Below, piece by piece: positions 54,873-62,763 of a stretch of 64,000 bases of DNA (positions are counted from its first letter, which is position 1; each line of letters opens with the position of its first letter). A program made the position numbers and the translations under genes. The stretch spans positions 62,001 through 126,000 of the forward strand of contig NZ_JBHRSJ010000007.1 of assembly GCF_042643485.1 (NCBI RefSeq). The letters run 5' to 3'. The notes beneath the pieces are model-generated. The model had not been told where the DNA came from, made no database searches, and saw only the letters and a program-made list of their open reading frames with translations. This DNA comes from Azotobacter bryophylli (lineage in GTDB: Bacteria > Pseudomonadota > Gammaproteobacteria > Pseudomonadales > Pseudomonadaceae).

Positions 54873-55826
54873 CTATTCAGGACCCGAGCCGAGCTCCGCT
54901 AGATCCGGAGCTGCCCCAGCCGGCGACGGCCGGGGCATCGTTAATTGCGGCTGGGCATCCGGCATCAGGTGCGGTTGAGGCGCAGTTTGCAGGTTCTCGG
55001 CATTGGGACCGGGATTTCTGCTGCGGAATTCGCGAGGACTGAGGCCATAATGCTGCCGGAAGGCTCGGGTGAAGTACGAAGGGTCCTTGAAGCCGCTGGC
55101 GTAGGCGACGCTGGAGATGGGCATCTGGCTATTCAGCAGCAACCCGTGGGCATGCTCCATGCGTTTACTCTGGACGCACTCCTGAAAGCCGATGCCATAG
55201 ACCTCCTTGAAAACCCGGCTGAAACGGACCGGGGTCATGCCACAGAGCTCGGCCATGGCCTTCTGTTCGAGGCTTTCCTGGAAGTGCCGCTCGATATAGC
55301 GCATCACGCGCTGCAGGGGCTGCTGTTTCTGCGACTTAGCGGTGAGGCGCACGCTTTCCGGCAGATCCTGAACGCGTTCCAGCGGGCGTTTTTGCTGGCT
55401 GTCGGACGGGTTCCGTCTTAGTTCGCAAAGCTCGTACAACGCCTGGAGGTATCGCTGCCGTTCAGGATTGCCGAGGGGCATCACCAGATAGTCCCAGGCT
55501 CCCGAACGAAAGGCCCAGACGGCCAGCTCTTCCGAATGCTGGACGGTCAGCAGGGTGATGGGGATGGAGGGAGCCTCCCGTTTCAGAGCGGGCAAGTGGC
55601 TGAGACCGAGAGCATCGGGACGGTCGTAGGACAGGCATATCATATCCGGGCTGTCCTTAGGGTTTAGCCAGGACAGATCGAAGCCCTGCACGTGGCTGAT
55701 GCGGCAATACTCAGCAAGAAGGGATATGGCTTCCTGTGCGGAGCCATCCTGACTCAGATCGAACCACAAGAGATGCGGAATGAGGGAGCGTTCATTCATC
55801 ATGAAAGGTGCTCGGTGAAAGTCCAT
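54873..55826 (-). CDS. AraC-family regulator with a degenerate receiver-like N-terminus
   Basis: A 317-residue transcription factor. The C-terminal 100 residues form a two-helix-turn-helix AraC DNA-binding domain (MAELCGMTPVRFSRVFKEVYG and ISSVAYASGFKDPSYFTRAFR), followed by a Pro-rich tail. Residues about 15-125 follow a response-regulator receiver pattern (DMICLSYDRP, ITLLTVQHSEE, GAWDYLVMPLG). However, the phosphate-accepting Asp appears to be Ser and the conserved Lys is Met, so phosphorylation is unlikely. ATG 55826 is chosen; TTG 55850 and ATGs near 55800 are alternatives. It ends 8 bases from the convergent ligA. Ligand and targets unknown. Confidence 0.85.
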   Translation of the reverse strand: MDFHRAPFMMNERSLIPHLLWFDLSQDGSAQEAISLLAEYCRISHVQGFDLSWLNPKDSPDMICLSYDRPDALGLSHLPALKREAPSIPITLLTVQHSEELAVWAFRSGAWDYLVMPLGNPERQRYLQALYELCELRRNPSDSQQKRPLERVQDLPESVRLTAKSQKQQPLQRVMRYIERHFQESLEQKAMAELCGMTPVRFSRVFKEVYGIGFQECVQSKRMEHAHGLLLNSQMPISSVAYASGFKDPSYFTRAFRQHYGLSPREFRSRNPGPNAENLQTAPQPHLMPDAQPQLTMPRPSPAGAAPDLAELGSGPE

Positions 55827-56281
55827 TTTCACTTTCTTTGATAAAGACAAACGGCGGAGGTGGCTAAGAATCTTTCTTCATCTTTGTTCTGTTTTTTAAG
55901 AATAAGCTCTCAAGTCAGTGGCTTAGTCGGTTCGCTGGTTGCCTCTTTGCTTTTAACTAGGAAGTTATGGCGAATTGCCGTCCTACTTGCCATTGAAAAT
56001 TTTCTAGGCTTGTTTGGGGAGTCGGTGATAGGTCTATGATCGGCCTATCAAGTGGTACGTGAGTTCTAGAGTGGCTGGACTGGTGTGCAGGTTTTATTGG
56101 TGCGCGCGTGTCTTTATCTGCTGCTGTCGCACCTTGGCCTTCTTCTCTTGTGCATCTTATGGTCGTGTTCATTTGATGGCATTTAAATTCTATTGTAGTG
56201 GCAAAGCAATGCTATTAAATCGCAAAAAAATCCTAACTCTTAATTCTCATTTCTAAGCTGCGACAATGCGCTGCCTAGGCG
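55827..56281. other. A+T-rich intergenic stretch
   Basis: About 455 bases, clearly lower in G+C than ligA. Short frames exist (for example 56059-56256) but lack ribosome sites and known motifs. It includes the regulator's upstream region. I see no RNA gene. Confidence 0.5.
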
Positions 56282-57351
56282 ATGCATGGGGCATCGGCCC
56301 ATTGGCATATGGAGATGCTCAAGGCGAGTCAGTCGCTGGCCATGACGGCCATATTGTCGGGATGTCGGACCATGGAACCGGGCAAGGAGGCGATCGACCG
56401 CTCCAGCCTCTACGATGGCGCCAACTCCGTGCTCTACCAGGCGCGCAAGGCCGAGTCGTCTGCCGGTCAGGCCATGATTAATGCTCCGGCGGCCTATCGG
56501 GCGGGAGATCCGGATCAGGCCTTGTGCCGGTACTTGCGAGCTCCCGAACCGGAGCCCAAGCGTTACGGTGCGCTCGTTTGGGTTGGAAGGATCCGCCGCG
56601 TGCGGGGTAACAACGGACTGGCCGAGTTGGCTTTTGCCGGGGTGTTGGAGAAGGAGCCGGAGAACGTCCAGGCACTGACCGAGCTCAGCCTTTTGCACTT
56701 GGCACGGCGAAGTGAGGAGAACGCTCTGGCAAGCCTAGAGCTGGCCTTGAGGTTCGACCAGCAGCGGTTGGTGGCGGGTGGGGGCAGGCGGCTTCTCGGC
56801 CGGCGTAAAGGTGGATGCCAAGTTGCCGCTGAAGCTCTACAACGGCTGGGAGTGCTGGCCGACCTGCGCAACGGCCTCTCCAAGGCCGAGGGCTACTTCG
56901 CTTGGCCCTGCTGATCGAGACCCGTTCGGCTCTGGTTTAGAGCAGTGATGGGGATTCCTACTACCTTGCCGGACACTGGCTGGAGGCCGAGCGATCTTAC
57001 CTGCGCGGCATGGCTTACGATGGCGACTACAAGCCTCTGTGGCGCAACTACGGTTTGCTGTTGGCACGCATGGGGCGTTATGAGGAGGCGATCTCCGCCT
57101 TCGAACACGTTGGGCATAGGGCCGAGACCAGCAATAACGTTGATTATATCTGCATGATCGAGGGTGATCTGGAAATGGCCAAGTAGTTCTTCAGAACCGC
57201 CATCGAGTTATCGCCGGATCACTACGAGGCCGCCTGGCAGAACCTCAACCGGCTGGATCGACTACGTCGGATGCGTCAACTCGACATCAGAGAGGAGGAG
57301 AGTGACTACGGTGGGGTTGCCCTGGCTACCGCAGCACTGCAAACGCCCTGA
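56282..57351 (+). pseudogene. Decayed TPR lipoprotein gene (TadD-like, tentative)
   Basis: Remains of a roughly 350-residue tetratricopeptide protein. A signal with lipobox-like LSGC sits near the start (AMTAILSGCRTMEPGKE), followed by TPR units such as NNGLAELAFAGVLEKEPENV. The frame shifts around 56899-56902 and continues in another frame with GDSYYLAGHWLEAERSYL and MGRYEEAISAFEHV. Amber codons at 56938-56940 and 57184-57186 (MAK-stop-FFRTAIELSPDHYE) interrupt it further. Three or more lesions mean it is not functional. Layout resembles TadD of Flp pilus loci, but no other tad gene is near. It sits between the AraC-type regulator and ffs, just outside the integrated island. Confidence 0.7.
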
Positions 57352-57428
57352 CCCTAGCCTATGGTGCGGCCGACCGGGCTTGGGCCAGCAAGTGTTTGTC
57401 GCCAAACGGCTTTCTTCTCATCGAATGG

Positions 57429-57456
57429 TTGTAACTTGCGCACAAGCCGGTAAAAT
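57429..57456 (+). promoter_or_regulatory. Probable promoter of 4.5S RNA
   Basis: TTGTAA (57429-57434), 16-base spacer, TAAAAT (57451-57456). Transcription from about 57463 would add a short 5' hairpin (CCTGCC GATT GGCAGG) that processing could remove. Confidence 0.55.
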
Positions 57457-57488
57457 GGCGCGACCTGCCGATTGGCAGGTGTCGTTAT

Positions 57489-57598
57489 GGTGGCCCTGCC
57501 GGTCCCTCCGCAACGATCAGCCGTGAACCCGGTCAGGCCTGGAAGGGAGCAGCCGTAGCGGTGAAATCGTGTGCCGGGGTGTGGCTGGTGGGGCTACC
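57489..57598 (+). ncRNA. ffs: 4.5S RNA of the signal recognition particle
   Basis: The conserved SRP core is plain: GGTCAGGCCTGGAAGGGAGC (57531-57550) with the GGAA tetraloop, and AGCAGCC opposite GTGCCGGGGTGTGGCTGG. Ends are set by pairing of GGTGGCCC at 57489 with GGGGCTACC at 57590-57598, giving about 110 bases. With Ffh it targets membrane proteins. The integrase gene begins 75 bases past its 3' end, so ffs is the likely integration target. Confidence 0.93.
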
Positions 57599-57673
57599 TC
57601 CATTGCTGTAACTCTTTGATTTTCAACGGTTTTTCGCTCCGAGACACGCAAGTGATCCAAGGGGTGATCCACC

Positions 57674-59149
57674 GTGTCAGCCGTTCCTTCCTACCTCTGG
57701 TTGTCCCGACACTCGATCTTCTATTTCAGGATCGTGGTGCCCGAAGTCATCCGTCCGTTGTTTCCTTGTGCTGAGATCCGTCGCTCCCTGCAGACCCGCT
57801 GCAAGCGCGAAGCCCTGATCCGTGGCCGCGAGTTGCTCCTGCAGGTTCAGAGCCTCTATACCCAAGCCTTCCAAGGTGTTCGGCCTTGCCTCGACTCCCT
57901 GCGTGGTGCGTGGGAGACGGGAGCCAAGCGAGTCGCCAGTTGGGCCTCATGGCTTCGTCAGCAGCAGTTGGTCGAGATAGTGGCTTCTGGAGTGATCCCA
58001 CAGGATCAGCCCAGGGCGAATGGCAAGGTAGGGCAGGGTGGCGTTACAGGAAGCCCTCAGAAGCCCCGCAAAGCCTCTGCAAGCGCTTCTTCTAGCCGAA
58101 GCATGGGGTTGCTGCCGGATGCTCCCAGTACGTCTCCTAGCTTCTCCAAGGTGGTCGAGGAGTGCTTGGAGCAGCAGCGTAGGGAAGGCGTCTCGACCAA
58201 GACCATCGACGATAAGCGAGCTATGGCTGCCCTGCTGGTGCGGATCATTGGCGATCTGCCTATTGATCTGATCACCCGGCAGGATGCCCGCACGTTCCGA
58301 GAGACAGCCCTCAAGCTGCCTCCTCGCCTCAACCAGCTCCCTGATGGTCAGCCCCTTGAGGAGATCATCAAGACGGCTACCAGCACGATCAGCCTCACCA
58401 CGTTCAACAACTACGTGAAGAACCTGACCACCTTCTTCTCCTACGCCATCCGTGAGGGCTACTGCGAACGCAATCCTTTCGATGGACTGCGGGTGAAGCA
58501 GCGGGGCAAGGCCAACGAGGAGCGCAGCGTGTTCACCGAGGAGGATCTTCGCCGGTTGTTCTCGAAGGAGGTCTACGCCTCAGCCAGCAGTAGTAAGCCG
58601 AATCAGTACTGGTTGCCTCTGCTGGGGTTGTACACCGGAGCCAGGCTCAACGAACTCTGCCAGCTCTACCTCGACGATGTGGTCACCATCAACGGTGTGG
58701 ACTGCCTCCACATCCGAGCCTCACGGCCCGATCAGAAGCTGAAGACCGCATCTTCCGAGCGACTGGTGCCGATCCACTCCAAGCTGAAGGCGCTGGGCTT
58801 CATCGAGTTCATCCAGAAGCAACGGGCAGCAGGGCACCAGCGGGTCTTCCCTGAGCTGACCTGCCACAAGAAGCATGGCTACGGGGCTGCTCCGTCGAAG
58901 TGGTTCACCCGTGTTCGTGAGCAGTTGGGCTTCAGGGATGGGGAAGGGCAGAAGGACTTCCACAGCTTCCGTCACACCATCGCGGATCATCTGAAGCAGA
59001 AGGGCATCAGCGAGGCGCTGGTGGGTGGGCTGTTGGGGCACCAGACGGGCGGCATCACCTTCAGCCGTTACGGGAAGGACTTCAGGCCTGAGGTGTTGGC
59101 TCCGGTGGTGGAGGCAGTGGACTTCGATGCTGTCGGGTGGCTGCAGTGA
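57674..59149 (+). CDS. Tyrosine-recombinase integrase of a genomic island
   Basis: A 491-residue site-specific recombinase. The N-terminus (about 1-60, PSYLWLSRHSIFYFRIVVP) resembles the DUF6538 domain of island and ICE integrases. A SAM-like core-binding domain (about 150-270) precedes the catalytic domain. Catalytic residues are Arg in TGARLNELCQ, His/Arg in HSFRHTIADHL, His in LLGHQ and the nucleophile Tyr in FSRYGKDF. The start is GTG 57674 with an AAGGGG site. It sits immediately downstream of ffs and reads into the island, typical of an element inserted at the 3' end of a small RNA gene. It is tail-to-tail with rnhA (24 bases apart). Confidence 0.93.
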   Translation: MSAVPSYLWLSRHSIFYFRIVVPEVIRPLFPCAEIRRSLQTRCKREALIRGRELLLQVQSLYTQAFQGVRPCLDSLRGAWETGAKRVASWASWLRQQQLVEIVASGVIPQDQPRANGKVGQGGVTGSPQKPRKASASASSSRSMGLLPDAPSTSPSFSKVVEECLEQQRREGVSTKTIDDKRAMAALLVRIIGDLPIDLITRQDARTFRETALKLPPRLNQLPDGQPLEEIIKTATSTISLTTFNNYVKNLTTFFSYAIREGYCERNPFDGLRVKQRGKANEERSVFTEEDLRRLFSKEVYASASSSKPNQYWLPLLGLYTGARLNELCQLYLDDVVTINGVDCLHIRASRPDQKLKTASSERLVPIHSKLKALGFIEFIQKQRAAGHQRVFPELTCHKKHGYGAAPSKWFTRVREQLGFRDGEGQKDFHSFRHTIADHLKQKGISEALVGGLLGHQTGGITFSRYGKDFRPEVLAPVVEAVDFDAVGWLQ

Positions 59150-59173
59150 TCAGGGATGGTCGAGGGCGGCAGG

Positions 59174-59656
59174 TCAGTGACCATACCGCTCGATGCGCTC
59201 ACCCAGAGCTGCTCGTTGAGCCAGGGCATCAGCTCGCTCGTTCTCGGGATGACCGCTATGGCCACGCACCCACTGGAAGTGAACCTTGTGCTCAGCCAGT
59301 AGCTGATCGAGGAGCTGCCAGAGGTCGGCATTGGCCACCGGCTTGCGATCAGCGGTGCGCCAGCCATTCCGTTTCCAGTTGGCCAGCCAGGAGGTGCATC
59401 CGTTCTTGACGTAGGTGCTGTCAGTCACGACCTCCACTGTCGAACCAGGGGTCTTCAGGGCTTGCAGCCCCTTGATGACCGCCGTCAGCTCGGCCCGGTT
59501 GTTGGTCTGCTGGTCGCCTTCGAGCGGCCCGGCGATCTCCTTCGTGCGTCCCTCGGGGTTCTGCAGGATGACTGCCCAGCCTCCACGCGCTTGGGGTTGG
59601 CCGTTGTTGGGACAAGCGCCATCGGTGAAAATCTGGATGGTGCGTTGGTGTTGCAT
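59174..59656 (-). CDS. rnhA: Ribonuclease HI, island-borne copy
   Basis: A 160-residue enzyme cleaving RNA in RNA-DNA hybrids. All catalytic residues are visible: Asp in IFTDGACPNN, Glu in NNRAELTAVI, Asp in VTDSTYVKNG, His in VRGHSGHPEN and Asp in ERADALAQ. A basic handle-like segment (WLANWKRNGW) is present. ATG 59656 has AGAGGA upstream; the 14 residues ahead of it in the longer frame are not family. It lies inside the island, so it is probably an extra copy beside the chromosomal rnhA (outside this window). It may serve R-loop processing for the element. Confidence 0.94.
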   Translation of the reverse strand: MQHQRTIQIFTDGACPNNGQPQARGGWAVILQNPEGRTKEIAGPLEGDQQTNNRAELTAVIKGLQALKTPGSTVEVVTDSTYVKNGCTSWLANWKRNGWRTADRKPVANADLWQLLDQLLAEHKVHFQWVRGHSGHPENERADALAQRAALGERIERYGH

Positions 59657-59861
59657 GGATGTGGTGTTCCTCTTAGTTCTGCCGCCTGTGGTCGCCACCG
59701 CCTACGCCCACCAGCGCCCACCACAGAGGGCAGCGCAGACGGACACAAGCGGCAGGACTAAACGGGCTGGTGGTAGTTGAAGTGCAGTGGCGAAACTGCA
59801 GGGGAAAGGAAGCCAGAGGCGAGTCTGGCGATGTGCCGAAAAGACGTGAGAGTCGGTCGGG

Positions 59862-60806
59862 TTACCTGATGATGTTTTCGAGGATTGCATCAGCCCCGAT
59901 CACATCACGCCGTCCGCACTCAAGCAGGTAGCGGAGGACAGCCTTGGCCTCTTCAGTGCCTCGTGGGCGGATTTCAGCCAGTAGACCGAACACGAACCAG
60001 TCACGCGAAGTCACCTCCTCAAGCGGCTGGCAATATTCCTTGCACGATGCGCTCCTAAGCCTATGAAGGTGCTTCCAATACTTCAGTTCGTGTAGGCAGT
60101 CGGCCAGAGTCTGAGGTATCAGCTCAGGGTGAGCCTTGAAACGCTCAGCCACGGAAGCCTCATCGAATGGGAGGTAAGCCTCTGAGAACTCCAGCCCAGC
60201 CAACACTTCGACACAGAATGCTTCAGCGGGCGTATCACTCATGAGCCTGTCCCCGAATCGAGCAATAGCCTCGACTTGCAGTCGTTGACGCTCGATTGCT
60301 GCGATTGCAAGACCCTCCAAATCAGAGAACCCATACGCCCCAAAAGCAGCCAACGGGTTGTCAGGGTATGTATCAATCAAGTACTGCTTATAACGCTGCT
60401 GCAAGACTGTCAGGGGTGTCTTAATCTTCCTGGCGCCTTCCATCGCCCGCTCAATCAATGCGGCATTGCCAGTGTTGATCACCTGATGCAGCCACAGAAC
60501 TGCGTCAACTTCCCTATCGCCAGTGATGTCCTCCTGAGGCGGCAACTCCGGTACGCTCGGCAACGTTTCCTCGCTCTCACGGATTGGCGGCAAGCTGAAC
60601 AACTCTCGGTGCTTGGCGTTGTCGCGGAACCTCCCTGATCGTGAAACTAAGGTCTTCACGGTTCCAAGTGACAGTCCGGTCATTGCAGCAACCTCTCGCA
60701 GGGAGTGACTCCGGCGCAGATCGAGTACCCGCTGGCGCACGTCGTCGGAGATGCGCTGCTTGGTTTTGCCGGTTGAATCCCCCGGTTTCAACTGCTCGTA
60801 CTTCAT
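59862..60806 (-). CDS. Unrecognised island protein with N-terminal helix-turn-helix
   Basis: I do not recognise this 314-residue protein. Residues about 18-55 form a convincing helix-turn-helix (RQRVLDLRRSHSLREVAAMTGLS followed by TVKTLVSRSG), like the resolvase/Hin type. The rest is mostly helical and acidic, without known motifs. ATG 60806 has GGAGG eight bases upstream, just inside the end of the preceding gene, and the two are 3 bases apart, so they form an operon. A role in control or replication of the element is an inference. About 200 bases without a gene separate it from rnhA. Confidence 0.75.
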   Translation of the reverse strand: MKYEQLKPGDSTGKTKQRISDDVRQRVLDLRRSHSLREVAAMTGLSLGTVKTLVSRSGRFRDNAKHRELFSLPPIRESEETLPSVPELPPQEDITGDREVDAVLWLHQVINTGNAALIERAMEGARKIKTPLTVLQQRYKQYLIDTYPDNPLAAFGAYGFSDLEGLAIAAIERQRLQVEAIARFGDRLMSDTPAEAFCVEVLAGLEFSEAYLPFDEASVAERFKAHPELIPQTLADCLHELKYWKHLHRLRSASCKEYCQPLEEVTSRDWFVFGLLAEIRPRGTEEAKAVLRYLLECGRRDVIGADAILENIIR

Positions 60807-60809
60807 CGA

Positions 60810-61430
60810 TCAGCCCTCCTTCACTTCTTGCTCAATCGACGACAACTGCACAGCGACTGCTGCATACCAGTTACTGATTGCTGGAGTCCGGAGGTATCGA
60901 GCACCTCGCCATGCGTACCAAGGGTTGACTCGCACCTGGAGCGTTCCCAAGTTGCGGATGGGCTCAGCTCTAACCAGCATTGGCTGAAGCGAAGACCAAG
61001 CCCGATAGACGCTCGCTCGACCGCAGCCATCGAACTCTGTCAGCAGGTCAGCTACTCGACCGAACCAGTAGTTCCACCCGTCGAGCCGCTCGCAGATGAA
61101 GCGGAAGACCTTGACCGCCAGGACAGAGTGCCCGGTATCGAGAAGCCCAAGAAGCCGATCGTACTCAACGTGGAGATCAGCAAGATGCGGGTCATGAACG
61201 GATAATGCCTCACACAGCTCTTCAGGGTTTCTTGCTTCGGCGGGGTAGCGCGTATCGATCCCAACCTGTGCCTTGATGTGACGCTGTGAGAGCGCACCTG
61301 TCGTTACCTGCTGATCAATGACACACCCTGTTTCAGGGGCGATGGCGAAGAGTCCGTCCTGTGTCCGCACGGGAATGCATAGCGGCAACTCAACTTTTTC
61401 TGATGGCGAATGGATGGACGAGAGAATCAT
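60810..61430 (-). CDS. Unrecognised island protein, possible RepL-like winged-helix
   Basis: A 206-residue protein I cannot assign with confidence. The C-terminal half (about 100-190) has the pattern of a winged-helix with a hairpin (LLTEFDGCGRASVYRAWSSL, then VRVNPWYAWRGARYL). This is reminiscent of RepL-type plasmid replication initiators, but the match is by eye only. The N-terminal half is unremarkable. ATG 61430 has AGGAG nine bases upstream. A run of nine G (61476-61484) lies about 46 bases before the start, in the promoter/leader region. It is followed at 3 bases by the helix-turn-helix gene. Confidence 0.65.
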   Translation of the reverse strand: MILSSIHSPSEKVELPLCIPVRTQDGLFAIAPETGCVIDQQVTTGALSQRHIKAQVGIDTRYPAEARNPEELCEALSVHDPHLADLHVEYDRLLGLLDTGHSVLAVKVFRFICERLDGWNYWFGRVADLLTEFDGCGRASVYRAWSSLQPMLVRAEPIRNLGTLQVRVNPWYAWRGARYLRTPAISNWYAAVAVQLSSIEQEVKEG

Positions 61431-61710
61431 GGCGACATTCTCCTGGGTAGTTCTGTGGTGGTAATGGGTGGATCAGGGGGGGGGCAGGAAGGCGCAAGAA
61501 GCTCCTTTCCTTACATAGAAGGGCAGTTACTAGCCCCGGATTTACTGGGCTAGAGGCAGATTTCAGTCTCAAAGATGAGACGTGGCCAATCTTGGAGAAC
61601 AACAGGCGGTGCTGTCTTTGCAACTCTGGATGGTAGAAAAAGAGGTCAGAGGGAATTGGTAGTCACTCTGCAACCCCAGGTTTCAGTGCTTTGTTACCCA
61701 TAAGAGCGCC

Positions 61711-61887
61711 CTAATCCAAACTGGCTCGCAACTGGCTACGACCCTGCCGCTCATTGCCTCCGCGAGACGCCTTGTTCCGAGCAATGAGCTTCACGTTCAG
61801 GGTGAACGGGACGAGCAGGAAGTAGACCAGTGGCATGAAGAGCCAGAGGGTCACTGCGATGATGAAGAAGAGCTCGATCAGTCGCAT
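61711..61887 (-). CDS. Small single-pass membrane protein (58 aa)
   Basis: A 58-residue protein of unknown function. The N-terminal 30 residues are strongly hydrophobic (LFFIIAVTLWLFMPLVYFLL) and the tail is basic (ARNKASRGGNERQGRSQLR), giving a likely N-out or N-in single-span topology with a cytoplasmic positive tail. The ribosome site GGAGG lies ten bases before ATG 61887. It leads the minus-strand gene set of the island. About 280 bases without a gene (61431-61710) separate it from the next gene. Confidence 0.6.
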   Translation of the reverse strand: MRLIELFFIIAVTLWLFMPLVYFLLVPFTLNVKLIARNKASRGGNERQGRSQLRASLD

Positions 61888-61889
61888 GT

Positions 61890-61961
61890 TCAGGCTGCCT
61901 CCAGTTGCGAGTGGAACGGGATCAGCTCAAGAAGAATTTCGGTCGCAATATGTAATCTCAT
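61890..61961 (-). CDS. Possible 23-residue leader peptide
   Basis: A short frame (starting MRLHIATEILLEL) ends two bases before the start of the 58-residue membrane protein and has an AAGGA about eleven bases upstream. It might couple translation of that gene. Weak evidence. Confidence 0.25.
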   Translation of the reverse strand: MRLHIATEILLELIPFHSQLEAA

Positions 61962-62763
61962 GGTGTAGGCATTCCTTTTTGTTCAGCCGTCAGAGTCCCT
62001 TCCGTCCACACCACCAGCTCCCACCTACAAGGGAAAGCATGGACGGCTCGAACGGCTGGACAAAACGGGCTGGGTTTGAGTTGAAGCAGCAAGGGAGGCT
62101 GCGGGGTGTTGCTTGAAGATGGGCTTGGGGTTGGTCTGAGGAGAAGGGATGGGTGGTGGATATGGAATCTGACATACCACCATCATCATTCCCGACACAT
62201 GACCGAGGATGAGAAGAGCAGGGAGGCTCTCGGTCAGTTGTGTCAGAGATGGAGGATCGTCTCTTGGACTCGGTCACCGCCCAGCCTGGATGCCGATACG
62301 AAGATCCTTTCCTGGTTGAAGCGCCTTGTCCTCCATAAGTGTGACAAAATTGGATCTTCGGCGAACGTGCAGCGATCTTGCAGATTGACTGAAAGCCAGC
62401 TTCGGCAGGTTCCCCATCGCCAAGTGTGGATGCTGGTGCGAAGATTCTTCCATGCCGAGACGTCTTTCCTTCTAGTGGTGCGCCCTAATTGGCCACCCCA
62501 GAGTTGGCGTGAATCTTGTCGAGATTAGAGGCCTACCATCGGCTTCAACCACCGGGGGCAGATATCCAGCACCAGCTATCAGCCCCACCGATCAGGTGCT
62601 CAGGAGCTTCTCCAGCAGCCTCTCACCGATTGGCTCTTCCTTCACCCTGTCCCCCAGCGCCAAGTGCCGAAGCTTGAGCCCTCCTGCTTTACCTGATGCC
62701 ATCAATTGGCCGCTCCGTGTAGTAAGCTGTACGGATTTGTTTGGCACTGCTTGGAGAAGTACC
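61962..62763. other. Island stretch without a recognised gene
   Basis: About 800 bases between the small membrane protein and hsdM. A 140-residue plus-strand frame (62106-62528) has an unusual His/Arg/Trp-rich composition and no ribosome site. The hsdM promoter should lie near 62700 but is not clear by eye. Confidence 0.4.

Noticed and set aside
62106..62528. A 140-residue plus-strand protein in the island
   Set aside because: Odd composition (His run, many Trp and Arg), no ribosome site, no known motif.
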